Part shown: one piece after another, positions 9,090 to 17,687 of the stretch
Layout: every line of letters begins with the position of its first letter
Numbering within the stretch: the first letter of the stretch is position 1
Assembly: GCA_007751255.1 (NCBI GenBank)
Contig: CP036296.1
Span: forward strand, 4,588,001 to 4,652,000
Direction: 5' to 3'
DNA length: 64,000 nucleotides
DNA from: Engelhardtia mirabilis
GTDB lineage: Bacteria > Planctomycetota > UBA1135 > GCA-002686595
The notes under the pieces: generated by a model
The model's database searches: none
The model's input: the letters and a program-made list of their open reading frames with translations, nothing else
Told to the model about the DNA's origin: nothing
Position numbers and translations under genes: made by a program

Positions 9090-10088
9090 TCAGACCAAGT
9101 CCGTGTCGGCCAACTGGTACCACCAGTTGTCCCGCAGCCACAGGTCGTTGTAGCGGGCGTGGAAGCTGCGGGTGACCATGAAGTACTCGCTCGGGTGGAC
9201 CCGCCAGCCCCAGTCCTGGAACCTGTCGAACCAGGGCGACCAGTCGACGGTCAGGCTGGCCACGGCGCTGACGCCGTCCCGGGCGCCGCGGTGGCGCACG
9301 GCGCGCTCGAGGGCGGCGCCGACCTCGGGCTCGTCCGGCGGGACGAGCCAGTCGACGATCAAGCCCATGTTGGGCAGGATCCAGTCGGCGCGCCGGTAGA
9401 TCGCGACGCCGCGCAGGATGCCCTCGGCGTCGCGCACGCCCAGACGCTCGTAGTCGAAGTTCGGGTGGTCGACGAAGCGCCAGTTCCAGAAGTCGGCGTC
9501 GCGGATCGCGCTGGCCCCGAAGGCACCCGAGCAGCGGTCGTAGAGCCAGCGCGCCTGCTCGTCGAAGCGCTCGATCAGCTCGACCTCGGGCGCCTCGCCC
9601 GGATCCGGCCCGGGCTCGCGGGCCAGCACCCCGTGGGTGCGCGAGATCTCGTACTTGAGGAAGGTCTGCCCGATGCGCCAGGCGTCGGCCACGGGCATGC
9701 CGTAGTGCACCAGGTCCTTCTCGGGGCCACCGTAGGCGTCGAAGAACTCCCAGGCGGTGCGCACGAACAGGCCCGGGCGCTTGAGGCCCGCGCGGTGCTC
9801 GGGGTGCACCATCGAGTCGACGATCTGGGCGAAGTTGCGCTCCTGGCCGTCCACCAACAGGCGGTAGGGCCAGGCGGCGTACTGGGCCACGACCTTGCGC
9901 GGTCCGCCGTCGTTGGTCAGCGCCAGCCAGATGCGCCAACCGGCCGGGTTGCCCAGGGCCGTCCAGCGCCACTCGTCCAAGGTGCGCGGAACGTGGTCGG
10001 CGCTCTTGGCGCCGAAGACCTCGTTGAAGGTCTCGACCAGGCTCTCTTCGTCACCCTCGCGGTACTCGCGGATCTCGTAGTCGGCCAT
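9090..10088 (-). CDS. GNAT-like acetyltransferase family protein, paralogue of the next upstream gene
   Basis: The 332-residue product starts MADYEIREYREGDEESLVET, the usual opening of GNAT domains, followed by RTLDEWRWTALGNPAG. A second GNAT-like half includes FGASAIRDADFWNWRF and VVxQYAA-type strands. It resembles two-domain GNAT proteins that N-acylate small molecules or peptides, but the acetyl-CoA loop is not distinct enough to name a substrate. It lies 3 bp after the stop of its paralogue at 10092, and both end in the same peptide (LADTDLV/LGDTDLV), so the pair arose by tandem duplication. Confidence 0.7.
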   Translation of the reverse strand: MADYEIREYREGDEESLVETFNEVFGAKSADHVPRTLDEWRWTALGNPAGWRIWLALTNDGGPRKVVAQYAAWPYRLLVDGQERNFAQIVDSMVHPEHRAGLKRPGLFVRTAWEFFDAYGGPEKDLVHYGMPVADAWRIGQTFLKYEISRTHGVLAREPGPDPGEAPEVELIERFDEQARWLYDRCSGAFGASAIRDADFWNWRFVDHPNFDYERLGVRDAEGILRGVAIYRRADWILPNMGLIVDWLVPPDEPEVGAALERAVRHRGARDGVSAVASLTVDWSPWFDRFQDWGWRVHPSEYFMVTRSFHARYNDLWLRDNWWYQLADTDLV

Positions 10089-10091
10089 GGC

Positions 10092-11105
10092 TCAGACGAG
10101 GTCCGTGTCGCCGAGGGTGTAGTACCAGTGCTTGTAGACCCAGCGCGTGTCGTAGCGCTTGGTGTAACGCCGGATGACCATGAAGTAGCTCGAGGTGCGC
10201 GCGCGGAAGCCGCGTCCTTGGAAGGGCAGCCACTCGGGGCAGGTGTCGGGCAGCAGCGTCACCAGCCGCTCGCGACCGGCGGCGCGGGTGCGCTCGGCGG
10301 CCCATGCGATCAGGGCGGCGCTGGCATCGGGCCGTCCGGGGTCGACGATCCAGTCGCAGATCAAGCCGTCGTCCGAGCGGTCGAAGACTCCGGCGCGCCA
10401 GACCGCGAGGCCGACCAACTGACCGTTCGCACGGGCCAGCGCGACTTCGTAGCGAAAGCCCGGCCGGTCGCGGTAGCGCCACTGCATGTGCGCCCGGTCG
10501 CGGATGCCGATCGCGCCGAACGGCTCGCAGGCGCGGGCGAAGAGCTCGTCCAGGTCGTCGGGCCAGGTCTCGGTCTCGGTCACCTCGACCCCGGCCGCGG
10601 ACTCGAGCGTCAGGCCGCCGTCCGCCGGGACCACCAGCTTGGTCTCGGTGCGCAGCATCTGGTAGCCGCAGTGGACCTTGCCGATGCGCCAGGCGGGCGG
10701 GATCGGCATGCCGTACTGGATCGGGTCCTTGTCCGGGGCCGGGCCGCCGTAGTTCTCGGCGTAGGGGTAGGAAGTCAGCACGAAGAAACCCGGCTTCTTC
10801 AGGCCGCGCCGGAAGGCCGGGTCGGTCATGGAGTCGACCGCCTGGCTGAAGTGGGCGCGCTCACCCTCGAGCAGCACGCGCAGGCCCACCCCGGCGTACT
10901 GGCTCATGACCCGCCCGTCGTCGGTGATGGCCAGGTAGATGCGCCAGCCACTGGGGTTCTCGAGGTACTGCCAACGCCACTCCTCGATGGTGCGCGGGGT
11001 GAAGTTGGGATCCACGTCCGCGAAGCAGCGGTTGAACGTCTCGAGGATCGCCTCCTCGTCGCCGGCGCGGTACTCCCGGATCTCGTAGGGCGGCAGTTCG
11101 GACAC
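10092..11105 (-). CDS. GNAT-like acetyltransferase family protein, tandem paralogue
   Basis: The 337-residue product opens VSELPPYEIREYRAGDEEAI and continues with RTIEEWRWQYLENPSGWRIY, matching its downstream paralogue along its length (both end in GDTDLV or ADTDLV). I placed the start at GTG 11105. The open frame runs further upstream to 11291, but that extension passes through the selC tRNA gene and has no family similarity, whereas the chosen start gives the same N-terminus and almost the same length as the paralogue. Two catalytic-like halves suggest a two-domain acyltransferase; the substrate is unknown. Confidence 0.7.
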   Translation of the reverse strand: MSELPPYEIREYRAGDEEAILETFNRCFADVDPNFTPRTIEEWRWQYLENPSGWRIYLAITDDGRVMSQYAGVGLRVLLEGERAHFSQAVDSMTDPAFRRGLKKPGFFVLTSYPYAENYGGPAPDKDPIQYGMPIPPAWRIGKVHCGYQMLRTETKLVVPADGGLTLESAAGVEVTETETWPDDLDELFARACEPFGAIGIRDRAHMQWRYRDRPGFRYEVALARANGQLVGLAVWRAGVFDRSDDGLICDWIVDPGRPDASAALIAWAAERTRAAGRERLVTLLPDTCPEWLPFQGRGFRARTSSYFMVIRRYTKRYDTRWVYKHWYYTLGDTDLV

Positions 11106-11168
11106 GGGCGATGCTCGGGGGGGAGGGAGGAGTCCGTGGCGGGGGGACCGGGGCCGGCGGCGGTTGGA

Positions 11169-11266
11169 TGGCGGGAGCGCATGGGAATCGAACCCACCGG
11201 TCACGCTGTTCACGCAACCCTCGCGGCTTTGAAGGCCGGGCGGCACACCAGCACCGATCCGCTCCC
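11169..11266 (-). tRNA. selC: tRNA-Sec (UCA anticodon), selenocysteine tRNA
   Basis: Read on the minus strand, the gene folds as a selenocysteine tRNA. The acceptor arm is GGGAGCGG with GCGCTCCC, discriminator G and an encoded CCA (11171-11169). It has a 6-bp D stem with a 4-nt loop, and an anticodon loop CTTCAAA with TCA at 11232-11230. A 7-bp variable arm GGTTGCG/CGTGACC and a T arm GTGGG-TTCGATT-CCCAT complete it. The long variable arm, extended D stem and about 98-nt length separate it from tRNA-Ser and tRNA-Leu. The eighth acceptor pair is G-G, and one pair in the anticodon stem is mismatched. Its presence implies selABD and selenoprotein genes elsewhere. Confidence 0.93.
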
Positions 11267-11329
11267 CCGTTGCGCGCCATTCCAGCGTCAACCGCTCCGA
11301 GGTGCAACGGATCCCGGTAGCCTCCCGCC

Positions 11330-11731
11330 ATGGGAACCCTCCGACGGCTGCTGCCCGCCCTGGTCCTATCGGCCTGCCTGGGGTCCTGTTTGAGCCCCGG
11401 TGGAGATTCCGGAGCGGTCGACGGGCGCGTCGAGCACGTGGTGTTGTGCTGGCTGGCCGAGCCCGCCAGCGACGAGGCCCGGCAGAAGGTCATCGAGGCC
11501 AGCCGTGAACTGACGGTGATCCCCGAGGTGCTCTCGATCACGGTCGGCACGCCCCTCGCCAGCGACCGCGAGGTGGTCGACGACTCCTTCGACATCGGGC
11601 TCGTGATCACCTTCCGCTCGGCGGGCGACCTGGCGGTCTACCTCGACCACCCGGAGCACGTGCGACGGGTCCAAGAGGTACTGGGCCCGCTGACCGAGCG
11701 AATCCTGGTCTACGACATCATCGACCGCTGA
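11330..11731 (+). CDS. Lipoprotein with stress-responsive A/B barrel (Dabb) domain
   Basis: The 133-residue product starts with a lipoprotein signal (lipobox LSAC or LGSC, acylated at Cys16 or Cys20). A single Dabb domain follows: VEHVVLCWL near residue 34, then VLSITVGTPL and DLAVYLDHPEHVRRV, the conserved YxxHPxH segment. Dabb proteins are dimeric ferredoxin-like barrels; most are uncharacterised. Membrane anchoring of a bare Dabb domain is unusual but occurs. It begins 64 bp past the divergent selC gene and converges with the lipoprotein gene at 11757. Confidence 0.85.
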   Translation: MGTLRRLLPALVLSACLGSCLSPGGDSGAVDGRVEHVVLCWLAEPASDEARQKVIEASRELTVIPEVLSITVGTPLASDREVVDDSFDIGLVITFRSAGDLAVYLDHPEHVRRVQEVLGPLTERILVYDIIDR

Positions 11732-11756
11732 GCGAGGACGCGCCCGGCTAGCGGGG

Positions 11757-12596
11757 TCAGCGCCCCGCGTCCTCGGCCCTGGCGCGCCAGTAGTCCAGGG
11801 CCACCGGCATCCAGACCTGCGCCCCATCGACCGGCGGCGGTCCACCCTCCGTCGGACGCGGCGGCTGGTCGGCGCCCACGTTCCAGGTGAGGACGCCGGA
11901 CACCACCGCGGGCCCCTCGATGTACTGCGATCCGAGCAGCCCCAGCCGGAACTCGATCACGGTCGACCAGTCGTCGCCCGGACGGAGATCGAGGGTCACC
12001 GCACCCCCGCTGACTGCCTTGAACCCGCTGGTCAGACCGGGTGAATCCGACGCGTGGTGGACGCCCACAGCGATCAACTCCTCCGCCGGCCCACTCAGGT
12101 CGATCAGGAAGTAGACCCAAGTGTTCTCGAACCAATCGCCACCGCCGCCCCCTTCGAGGAGCAGCAGCCCGCCCTCGAGGAACTCGTAGCGCCCGACCGC
12201 CACCGGCCACGGTTCCCCTCGCCAGCCCGCGAAGAACGTCGGCTGGTCCGGCCCGGCGAGGGATCGATGGATGACCTCCAGCTCGACCTCGTCGGTGTGG
12301 AGCGAGTCCTCGAGGCCGGGCAGAGTCCTGCCGACTGGACTGGCCAAGCTCCGCCGGGTCTCGAGCACCGGGTCGGAGGCGTCCTGCCCCTCGGCACATC
12401 CTGCCAGGGGCAGCGTCAGAGCCATGCCGGCCAACATCGACCGGCGCCCGCCCCACCTGCGACGGCCCGCGCCCGTCACCCCGCCGGCCGCCCCAGCGGC
12501 GTGGTCGCGTAGCCCGCTGCGGGAACTGCTGGCCCCCAGGGCGGAATCGCTCCTGGCAGACTTCAACGGGAACTTCCGGCGCTCTCGACCGTCCAT
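11757..12596 (-). CDS. Putative lipoprotein of unknown function
   Basis: The frame from ATG 12596 encodes 279 residues. An Arg-rich stretch precedes a hydrophobic segment and lipobox (SMLAGMALTLPLAGC), so the mature protein is probably a lipoprotein. A shorter start at ATG 12437 would put the signal at the very N-terminus; RRSM before the hydrophobic core could also suit Tat export. The mature part contains beta-rich segments (WVYFLIDLSGPAEELIAVGV, DDWSTVIEFRLGLLG) but no family I recognise. It is divergent from the ECF sigma gene and could share its control region. Confidence 0.6.
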   Translation of the reverse strand: MDGRERRKFPLKSARSDSALGASSSRSGLRDHAAGAAGGVTGAGRRRWGGRRSMLAGMALTLPLAGCAEGQDASDPVLETRRSLASPVGRTLPGLEDSLHTDEVELEVIHRSLAGPDQPTFFAGWRGEPWPVAVGRYEFLEGGLLLLEGGGGGDWFENTWVYFLIDLSGPAEELIAVGVHHASDSPGLTSGFKAVSGGAVTLDLRPGDDWSTVIEFRLGLLGSQYIEGPAVVSGVLTWNVGADQPPRPTEGGPPPVDGAQVWMPVALDYWRARAEDAGR

Positions 12597-12770
12597 GGTT
12601 GACCGAGAGTAGCCCGAGACTCCGCGCTCCCGTGGCCCTTCGACTTTCGAACGTGCGGCGGCTGGTCCCCGGGGACACAGGGAATCAGACCCGTGGGGCC
12701 CAGCGAGTCGTGGCCCCTCGCCGATCGGCGATACCTGCCCCGATGTAGGAACAACTAGACTCCGCAAGAC

Positions 12771-13394
12771 GTGGACCCATCCGATCCGAGCGACGCAATC
12801 GCGCAAACAGTCGAACTCGTCCGACTCGCCCAGGGCGGCGACGACCGTGCTTTCGGTGAGTTGATCGAACGCTACCTGCCGCGCGTCGAGACGATCGTTC
12901 GGGCGCGCTTGGGTCCAGGACTGCGACGTGAGCTGGAGTCGGGCGACGTGGTGCAGGAGACGCTGATCGAGGTGTTGCGCAACTTCGATCACTTCGAGCT
13001 GCGGGACGAGCGCTCCTTCGTGCGCTGGGTGTCCACGATCGTCGAGAATCGCTTGCGCCAGGATGCGCGCTTCTTCGGCGCCCTGCGACGCGATCGCCGC
13101 AGGGACGTCGAGTTGGGCGGCGAGGGGGCGGGTGCCACCGCGGATCCCAGCGACGGCGCAGAGGGTCCTTCGACGCTGGCCGAGAAGGGCGAGTTGCTCG
13201 AGCGCGCGCGTGTCGCGCGCGCGGCCCTCTCGCCTCGGCACATCGAGGTGCTCGATCGACGCGACGCCGGCGAATCGTGGGCAACGGTGGCGGCGGACAT
13301 GGGACTGGCGAGCGCCGACGCGGCGCGGATGTTGCACGCACGTGCGCGCACCGCGCTGCTGCACGGCGTCGTCGGCGATCGAGGAAGCGGTTAG
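12771..13394 (+). CDS. ECF-family RNA polymerase sigma factor
   Basis: The 207-residue product has a sigma region 2 (GELIERYLPRVETIVRARLG, SGDVVQETLIEVLRNFDHFE with FVRWVSTIVENRLR) and a region 4 helix-turn-helix (LSPRHIEVLDRRDAGESWAT, then VAADMGLASADAARMLHARA). No anti-sigma gene follows. Instead it is 29 bp upstream of a membrane Ser/Thr kinase, the arrangement of the planctomycete ECF groups linked to Hanks-type kinases, where phosphorylation is thought to replace anti-sigma control. The start is GTG at 12771. Confidence 0.9.
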   Translation: MDPSDPSDAIAQTVELVRLAQGGDDRAFGELIERYLPRVETIVRARLGPGLRRELESGDVVQETLIEVLRNFDHFELRDERSFVRWVSTIVENRLRQDARFFGALRRDRRRDVELGGEGAGATADPSDGAEGPSTLAEKGELLERARVARAALSPRHIEVLDRRDAGESWATVAADMGLASADAARMLHARARTALLHGVVGDRGSG

Positions 13395-13423
13395 CAGCTG
13401 CTCGAGGAACAAGGGGAGGAACC

Positions 13424-16012
13424 ATGGAGAACGCAGTCGTCGACGTCGACAGCCTGTTCGCCGAGTACCTGGCAGGGGTCGAGTCCGGTCAGGGACCGGA
13501 GCTGGAGGCGCTCTGCGTAGCCCATCCCTCCGCGGCACCGGAGCTGCGCGTTCTGCACGAACATTGGTTGCGCCTGGCCAGCGCGATCGGAGTCGGCGGG
13601 GCGACCGACTCGCTGATCGAGTCCTTCGGCGCCGAGGTCGATCCGCGCATCTCGATCGACGGCGCTCCCCCACAGTCGCGCTTCCGCGTCAAGCGTGTGG
13701 TCGGACGCGGAGGCATGGGCATCGTGTTCGAGGTCTGGGACCCCGAGTTCCGTCGACGCCTGGCCATGAAGGTGGTGCGCAGCGGAATCGGTGCCCTGGG
13801 CGAGCAACCTTCGCCGCGCACCGCGCGGGTCGTCTCCCGCTTCCTGCAGGAAGCGCAGATCACCGGGCAACTTCAGCACCCCGGCGTGCTGCCGGTCCAC
13901 GAGCTCGGCGCGGACGCCTCGGGCCAGGCCTGGTTCACCATGCCCCTGGTCGAGGGCTCGACCCTGGCCCAGGTCCTGGACCGCATCGCCGCTGGTGACG
14001 TCGAGTGGAGCCGCGAGCGCGCGCTCGAGATGCTCGCCCGCGTCTGCGAGACGATGGCCTTCGCCCACAGCCGCGACGTGATCCACCGCGACCTCAAGCC
14101 GGCCAACGTGATGGTCGGGAGCTTCGGCGAGGTGCACGTGATGGACTGGGGCCTGGCGCGGGTCCTGGGTCAGGCGGACCGCCACGACCTGCGCCTGGAG
14201 ATGCTCGCACGCCACGCCCCGGCCCTGGAGGCGGCCCGCGAGGAGGCGCCGCTGATGACCATGGACGGCGACGTGATCGGCACGCCGGCCTACATGTCGC
14301 CCGAGCAGGCGCGGGGGGAGCTGGATTCGCTCGGACCCCAGACGGACGTCTACGCCGTGGGCGCGATGCTCTACCACCTGCTCACCGGCGCGGCCCCCTA
14401 CCGCAGTGCTCGGGGTCCCCACGAGGTGCTCGCCGCCGTCGTGACGGGCCCGCCGCACCCGATCGCGCTCGCGGCTCCCGGCGCGCCGCCGGCCCTGGTC
14501 TCGATCGCCGAGCGCGCCATGCGCCGTGAAGCGGCGGATCGCTACCCGGACATGGCGGCCATGTCGGCGGACCTGCGTGCCTACCTCGAAGGCCGTGTCG
14601 TCGTCGCCCACGAGAGCGGCCGCTGGGCCGAGGCACGGGCCTGGGTGCGGCGCAATCGGCGGCTGAGTATCGCCATGGCGTCCTCGGCGATCTTCCTATT
14701 GCTGGGCGGCATCGGGATGTATGTCGTGCGCAGTGTGGAGCGCTCCCTCTGGGAGCGCTTCCTCGACATGCGCCGCTTGACCGTGCTCCAACGTGAGTCC
14801 GACGAGCTGTGGCCCCCGACGCCGGATCGCGTCGAGGCGATGGAAGCCTGGGTGTCCCTGGCCGAGAACGTGGTCTCGCGGCGACCGATGCACGTGCGTG
14901 AGCTCGCGCAACGGACCTCCAGGGTCTCGTTCGCCGCCGGCGCGGAGCGGGCGACGGACAGCGAGCTCGACGCCTGGATCATTCCCGAGCTGCGCGAGTT
15001 GGTCGATGGCCTGGAGCAACTCAGGGCTTCCGACCCAGTCGATCAGACCAGCATCGCTCGCATGCGCGCGCGACTCGACGCGGCGAGGTCCCTGGCGGAA
15101 CGGACCACCCAGGACCCCTCTTGGGAGGCGGCGATCGACGCCATCGCCGACCCGGCCGGCCCCTACGGCGGACTCACGATTGCACCGCAGCTCGGACTCT
15201 TGCCCCTCGGCACGGACCCACACTCCGGACTCCAGGAGTTCGCGCACCTCCTCACCGGCGAGCCACCGCGGCGCAATTCGGACGGAACCTTCGACCTCTC
15301 GGTCGACAGCTCGATCGTGCTGGTCCTGATCCCCGGGGCGCGGCACGTGCTCGGCGGCGTGGGCGACCATCCAGAGCTGGTCGAGACCTTCGAGCGCGCC
15401 GAGAACGAGGTCGACTTGGACCCGTTCTTCATCTCCAAGTACGAGTTGACCCGCGCCCAGTGGGCTCGTTGGTCGCCGCCGGTCCCTGACGAGGTCGCCA
15501 CCGATCCGAGCCTGATGCCCATGGGTAGCCTGTCCCACGACCAGGGCTTCGAGATCGTGCGTCGGCTGGGATTGATCCTGCCGACCGAGGCTCAGTGGGA
15601 CTACGCCTCGCGGGGCGGCGCCGACACCGATTGGTGGTGGGGTCCTGACTACCGGGACATGACCGTGTACGAGGTGACCGGCACGGACGCGGGCCCGAGC
15701 CCCGTCGGCAGCCGTTCACCGAACGGGTACGGCTTGTACGACATGCTCGGCAACCTGCGCGAGCTGGTGCGAGATCCCTGGCGTGACTATTCCGCCCGGG
15801 CATCGCGCGCACGGGGCGATGGCATGCTGCTGGACGTCGGTCTCGACCAAGCCCAGATCTTCACCGCGCGCGGTGCCTACTTCTTCGTCGGCTTCAACCA
15901 ATCGACGCCGCTGACGCGACAGATGTCACGCTGTTCGATGCGGTTCACCTCGGGACGCGCGCAGACCATGCCGATCACCGGTTTGAGGCCCGCGCGCGTG
16001 GTGGAGTCCTGA
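13424..16012 (+). CDS. Membrane Ser/Thr protein kinase fused to a formylglycine-generating-enzyme-like domain
   Basis: This 862-residue protein begins at an ATG preceded by GGGGAGGA. The Hanks kinase domain spans about residues 86-390: GRGGMG (94-99), AMKVV with Lys116, HRDLKPAN (221-228), DWG (241-243, replacing DFG) and GTPAYMSPEQ (286-295). A membrane span lies at about 413-435. The periplasmic part ends in an FGE-sulfatase/SUMF1-like domain from about 640: KYELTRAQWARW, LPTEAQWDYASRGG, NGYGLYDMLGNLREL. The FGE module lacks an evident catalytic cysteine pair, so it is probably a ligand-sensing fold. It is co-directional with the ECF sigma gene. Confidence 0.92.
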   Translation: MENAVVDVDSLFAEYLAGVESGQGPELEALCVAHPSAAPELRVLHEHWLRLASAIGVGGATDSLIESFGAEVDPRISIDGAPPQSRFRVKRVVGRGGMGIVFEVWDPEFRRRLAMKVVRSGIGALGEQPSPRTARVVSRFLQEAQITGQLQHPGVLPVHELGADASGQAWFTMPLVEGSTLAQVLDRIAAGDVEWSRERALEMLARVCETMAFAHSRDVIHRDLKPANVMVGSFGEVHVMDWGLARVLGQADRHDLRLEMLARHAPALEAAREEAPLMTMDGDVIGTPAYMSPEQARGELDSLGPQTDVYAVGAMLYHLLTGAAPYRSARGPHEVLAAVVTGPPHPIALAAPGAPPALVSIAERAMRREAADRYPDMAAMSADLRAYLEGRVVVAHESGRWAEARAWVRRNRRLSIAMASSAIFLLLGGIGMYVVRSVERSLWERFLDMRRLTVLQRESDELWPPTPDRVEAMEAWVSLAENVVSRRPMHVRELAQRTSRVSFAAGAERATDSELDAWIIPELRELVDGLEQLRASDPVDQTSIARMRARLDAARSLAERTTQDPSWEAAIDAIADPAGPYGGLTIAPQLGLLPLGTDPHSGLQEFAHLLTGEPPRRNSDGTFDLSVDSSIVLVLIPGARHVLGGVGDHPELVETFERAENEVDLDPFFISKYELTRAQWARWSPPVPDEVATDPSLMPMGSLSHDQGFEIVRRLGLILPTEAQWDYASRGGADTDWWWGPDYRDMTVYEVTGTDAGPSPVGSRSPNGYGLYDMLGNLRELVRDPWRDYSARASRARGDGMLLDVGLDQAQIFTARGAYFFVGFNQSTPLTRQMSRCSMRFTSGRAQTMPITGLRPARVVES

Positions 16013-16022
16013 GGAGCCTGTC

Positions 16023-17687
16023 TCAGCCCCCGTTTGCGAAGATCCTGCCAGCTCCGACCGGTCCGCCGGGTCCCTGGATCGACGTCGTGATCAAGGTCTT
16101 GTGGATGGCCTCGAGCTGCTCCGAGGCGTGCCCGGTGCCATCATCGATCGTCTCGAGGTCACTGAGCTGCAGGCTCGGATTCGCCCCGCACTTCTCGACG
16201 GTGAAGATCTTCGTGCCGACGCCTGCGTCGCTCCCGACCACGTCGTCACCACGGCAGTCGATCACCGTGTACTCGTAGCAGCCTCCTCCCTTCGGCAGGC
16301 ATTCCACCGTGGGATCGACGGTGACATTGAAGGGAGGACCCTCCATCCCCCAGGTGGGCCCGCTCGGGATGTAGGAGAGGTTGGTCAGTCCGGTCGACTG
16401 GACCAGGGCGAGGTCCTCCCCGCCCGGCGCCAGTCCGGGCAAGTACAGCAGTGACGTCGCGCCACCGACCAGGAAGACGCCACCGTCGCCCGATTGAACG
16501 GTGCCGTGGAAGGCGCGGGCGACGGGCAGGGACGGGCCACTGGAGATCGAATTGGTGGCCGGGTCGAAGCTGAGTACCTCGTCGGTGGTCGCCACCGGCG
16601 GTCCACCGAAGATGGGCGTGCCCTCCACTCGACCTCCGACGATCAGCACGGTTCCGTCCCCGAGCAGCGTCGCCGAATGGCCGTAGCGACCCCCGGGGAG
16701 CATCGGCCCCGCCGACCAGGTATTGGTGACCGGGTTGAAGAGCTCGGTTCCCGCGGGCAATGCGGCGCCGAAGTCCTCACCCCCCAGGGAGTGCCGCAGG
16801 TCCACGTCCGAACTGCGTCCACCCACCACGAAGACCCGCCCGTCGAGCAGCCTGGTCGCCGTGTGCTGGACCCGGCTGACCGCCATCGACGGGCCGGCGC
16901 TGAAGGTCATGGTGACCGGATCGAAGAGCTCCGTCGTCGCCAGGGCCAGCGCGCCGGCGCCGCTCCCCGAGCTCGCCTGTGCGCCTCCCGTGACCAGCAC
17001 GCGGCCGTCCAGGAGCGGCGTCGCCTGGAGTCGCGATCGCGACGTCGAGAGGGTGGTCGCACCTGCCGTGAACGCCTCCGTCTGGGGGTCGTACACCTCC
17101 CAGGCATTCGTCGACAGGGCGTTGCCTGAAGCGTCCGTCACCTCACCGCCGATCAGCAGCACCCTCCCGTCCGGGATGCGCGCCATGCAGTGGCCACGGC
17201 GCGAAACGATGGTCGGGTTGTCGGTCGGGAAGAGCTGACCGGGGAACGTCAGGGTGGTCTGGACCGCTCCGCTCAGGTCATCGAAGGGCGAGCCAACGAA
17301 GGAGAAGTCGATCGAGACGGCCTGGGCGCGGATCTGCACCCCGGCCAGGGCGGGAGCGGCCGAGAGGGGGTAGGCGACCAAGGCCTGGCCGCCGCCGTCG
17401 AGGACGAACAGGGAGGCCAGGGAGACCAGGTCCAAGCCCACGTCGAGCGATCGGGTCTCGCCGGCGTAGAAGAGCGACAGGGGCGTGGGACCGTCGGTGA
17501 GCGACGGGAGCAGGATCACCGGCGCGAAGGGGTCACCCTCGAGGGTGTAGTCCAGGGACGAACCGAGGAAGCCATCGGTCCAAGTCAGCTCGAGATCGGG
17601 GACCAGCGGCGTAAGGACGGCGAGCAGGTAGGCGGCGGAAGTGATCATTGCGTTGATGGGCAGGTAGTTGTCGATCCGATCGGCCAT
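16023..17687 (-). CDS. Kelch-repeat beta-propeller protein
   Basis: From ATG 17687 the product is 554 residues. At least five Kelch motifs are visible, each a DGRVLLIGGE-like strand pair: DGRVLLIGGE, DGRVLVTGGA, DGRVFVVGGR, DGTVLIVGGR and GGVFLVGGAT, spaced about 55-70 residues with YDPQT/FDPVT turns between. They predict a propeller. The N-terminal hydrophobic helix (AMITSAAYLLAVLTPLV) may be a signal or anchor; ATG 17648 would put it first. The Cys-containing C-terminal module is unknown. The frame is open to 17999, but upstream residues look non-coding. It converges with the kinase gene. Confidence 0.75.
   Translation of the reverse strand: MADRIDNYLPINAMITSAAYLLAVLTPLVPDLELTWTDGFLGSSLDYTLEGDPFAPVILLPSLTDGPTPLSLFYAGETRSLDVGLDLVSLASLFVLDGGGQALVAYPLSAAPALAGVQIRAQAVSIDFSFVGSPFDDLSGAVQTTLTFPGQLFPTDNPTIVSRRGHCMARIPDGRVLLIGGEVTDASGNALSTNAWEVYDPQTEAFTAGATTLSTSRSRLQATPLLDGRVLVTGGAQASSGSGAGALALATTELFDPVTMTFSAGPSMAVSRVQHTATRLLDGRVFVVGGRSSDVDLRHSLGGEDFGAALPAGTELFNPVTNTWSAGPMLPGGRYGHSATLLGDGTVLIVGGRVEGTPIFGGPPVATTDEVLSFDPATNSISSGPSLPVARAFHGTVQSGDGGVFLVGGATSLLYLPGLAPGGEDLALVQSTGLTNLSYIPSGPTWGMEGPPFNVTVDPTVECLPKGGGCYEYTVIDCRGDDVVGSDAGVGTKIFTVEKCGANPSLQLSDLETIDDGTGHASEQLEAIHKTLITTSIQGPGGPVGAGRIFANGG

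Noticed and set aside
11106-11291. In-frame N-terminal extension of the second acetyltransferase-like gene
   Set aside because: It passes through the selC tRNA, and the paralogue has no equivalent; GTG 11105 gives matching N-termini.
8955-11393. An 812-codon open frame on the plus strand over the acetyltransferase pair and selC
   Set aside because: It runs through the tRNA gene and is opposite two genes with consistent, paralogous protein sequences; composition is that of a high-GC antisense frame.
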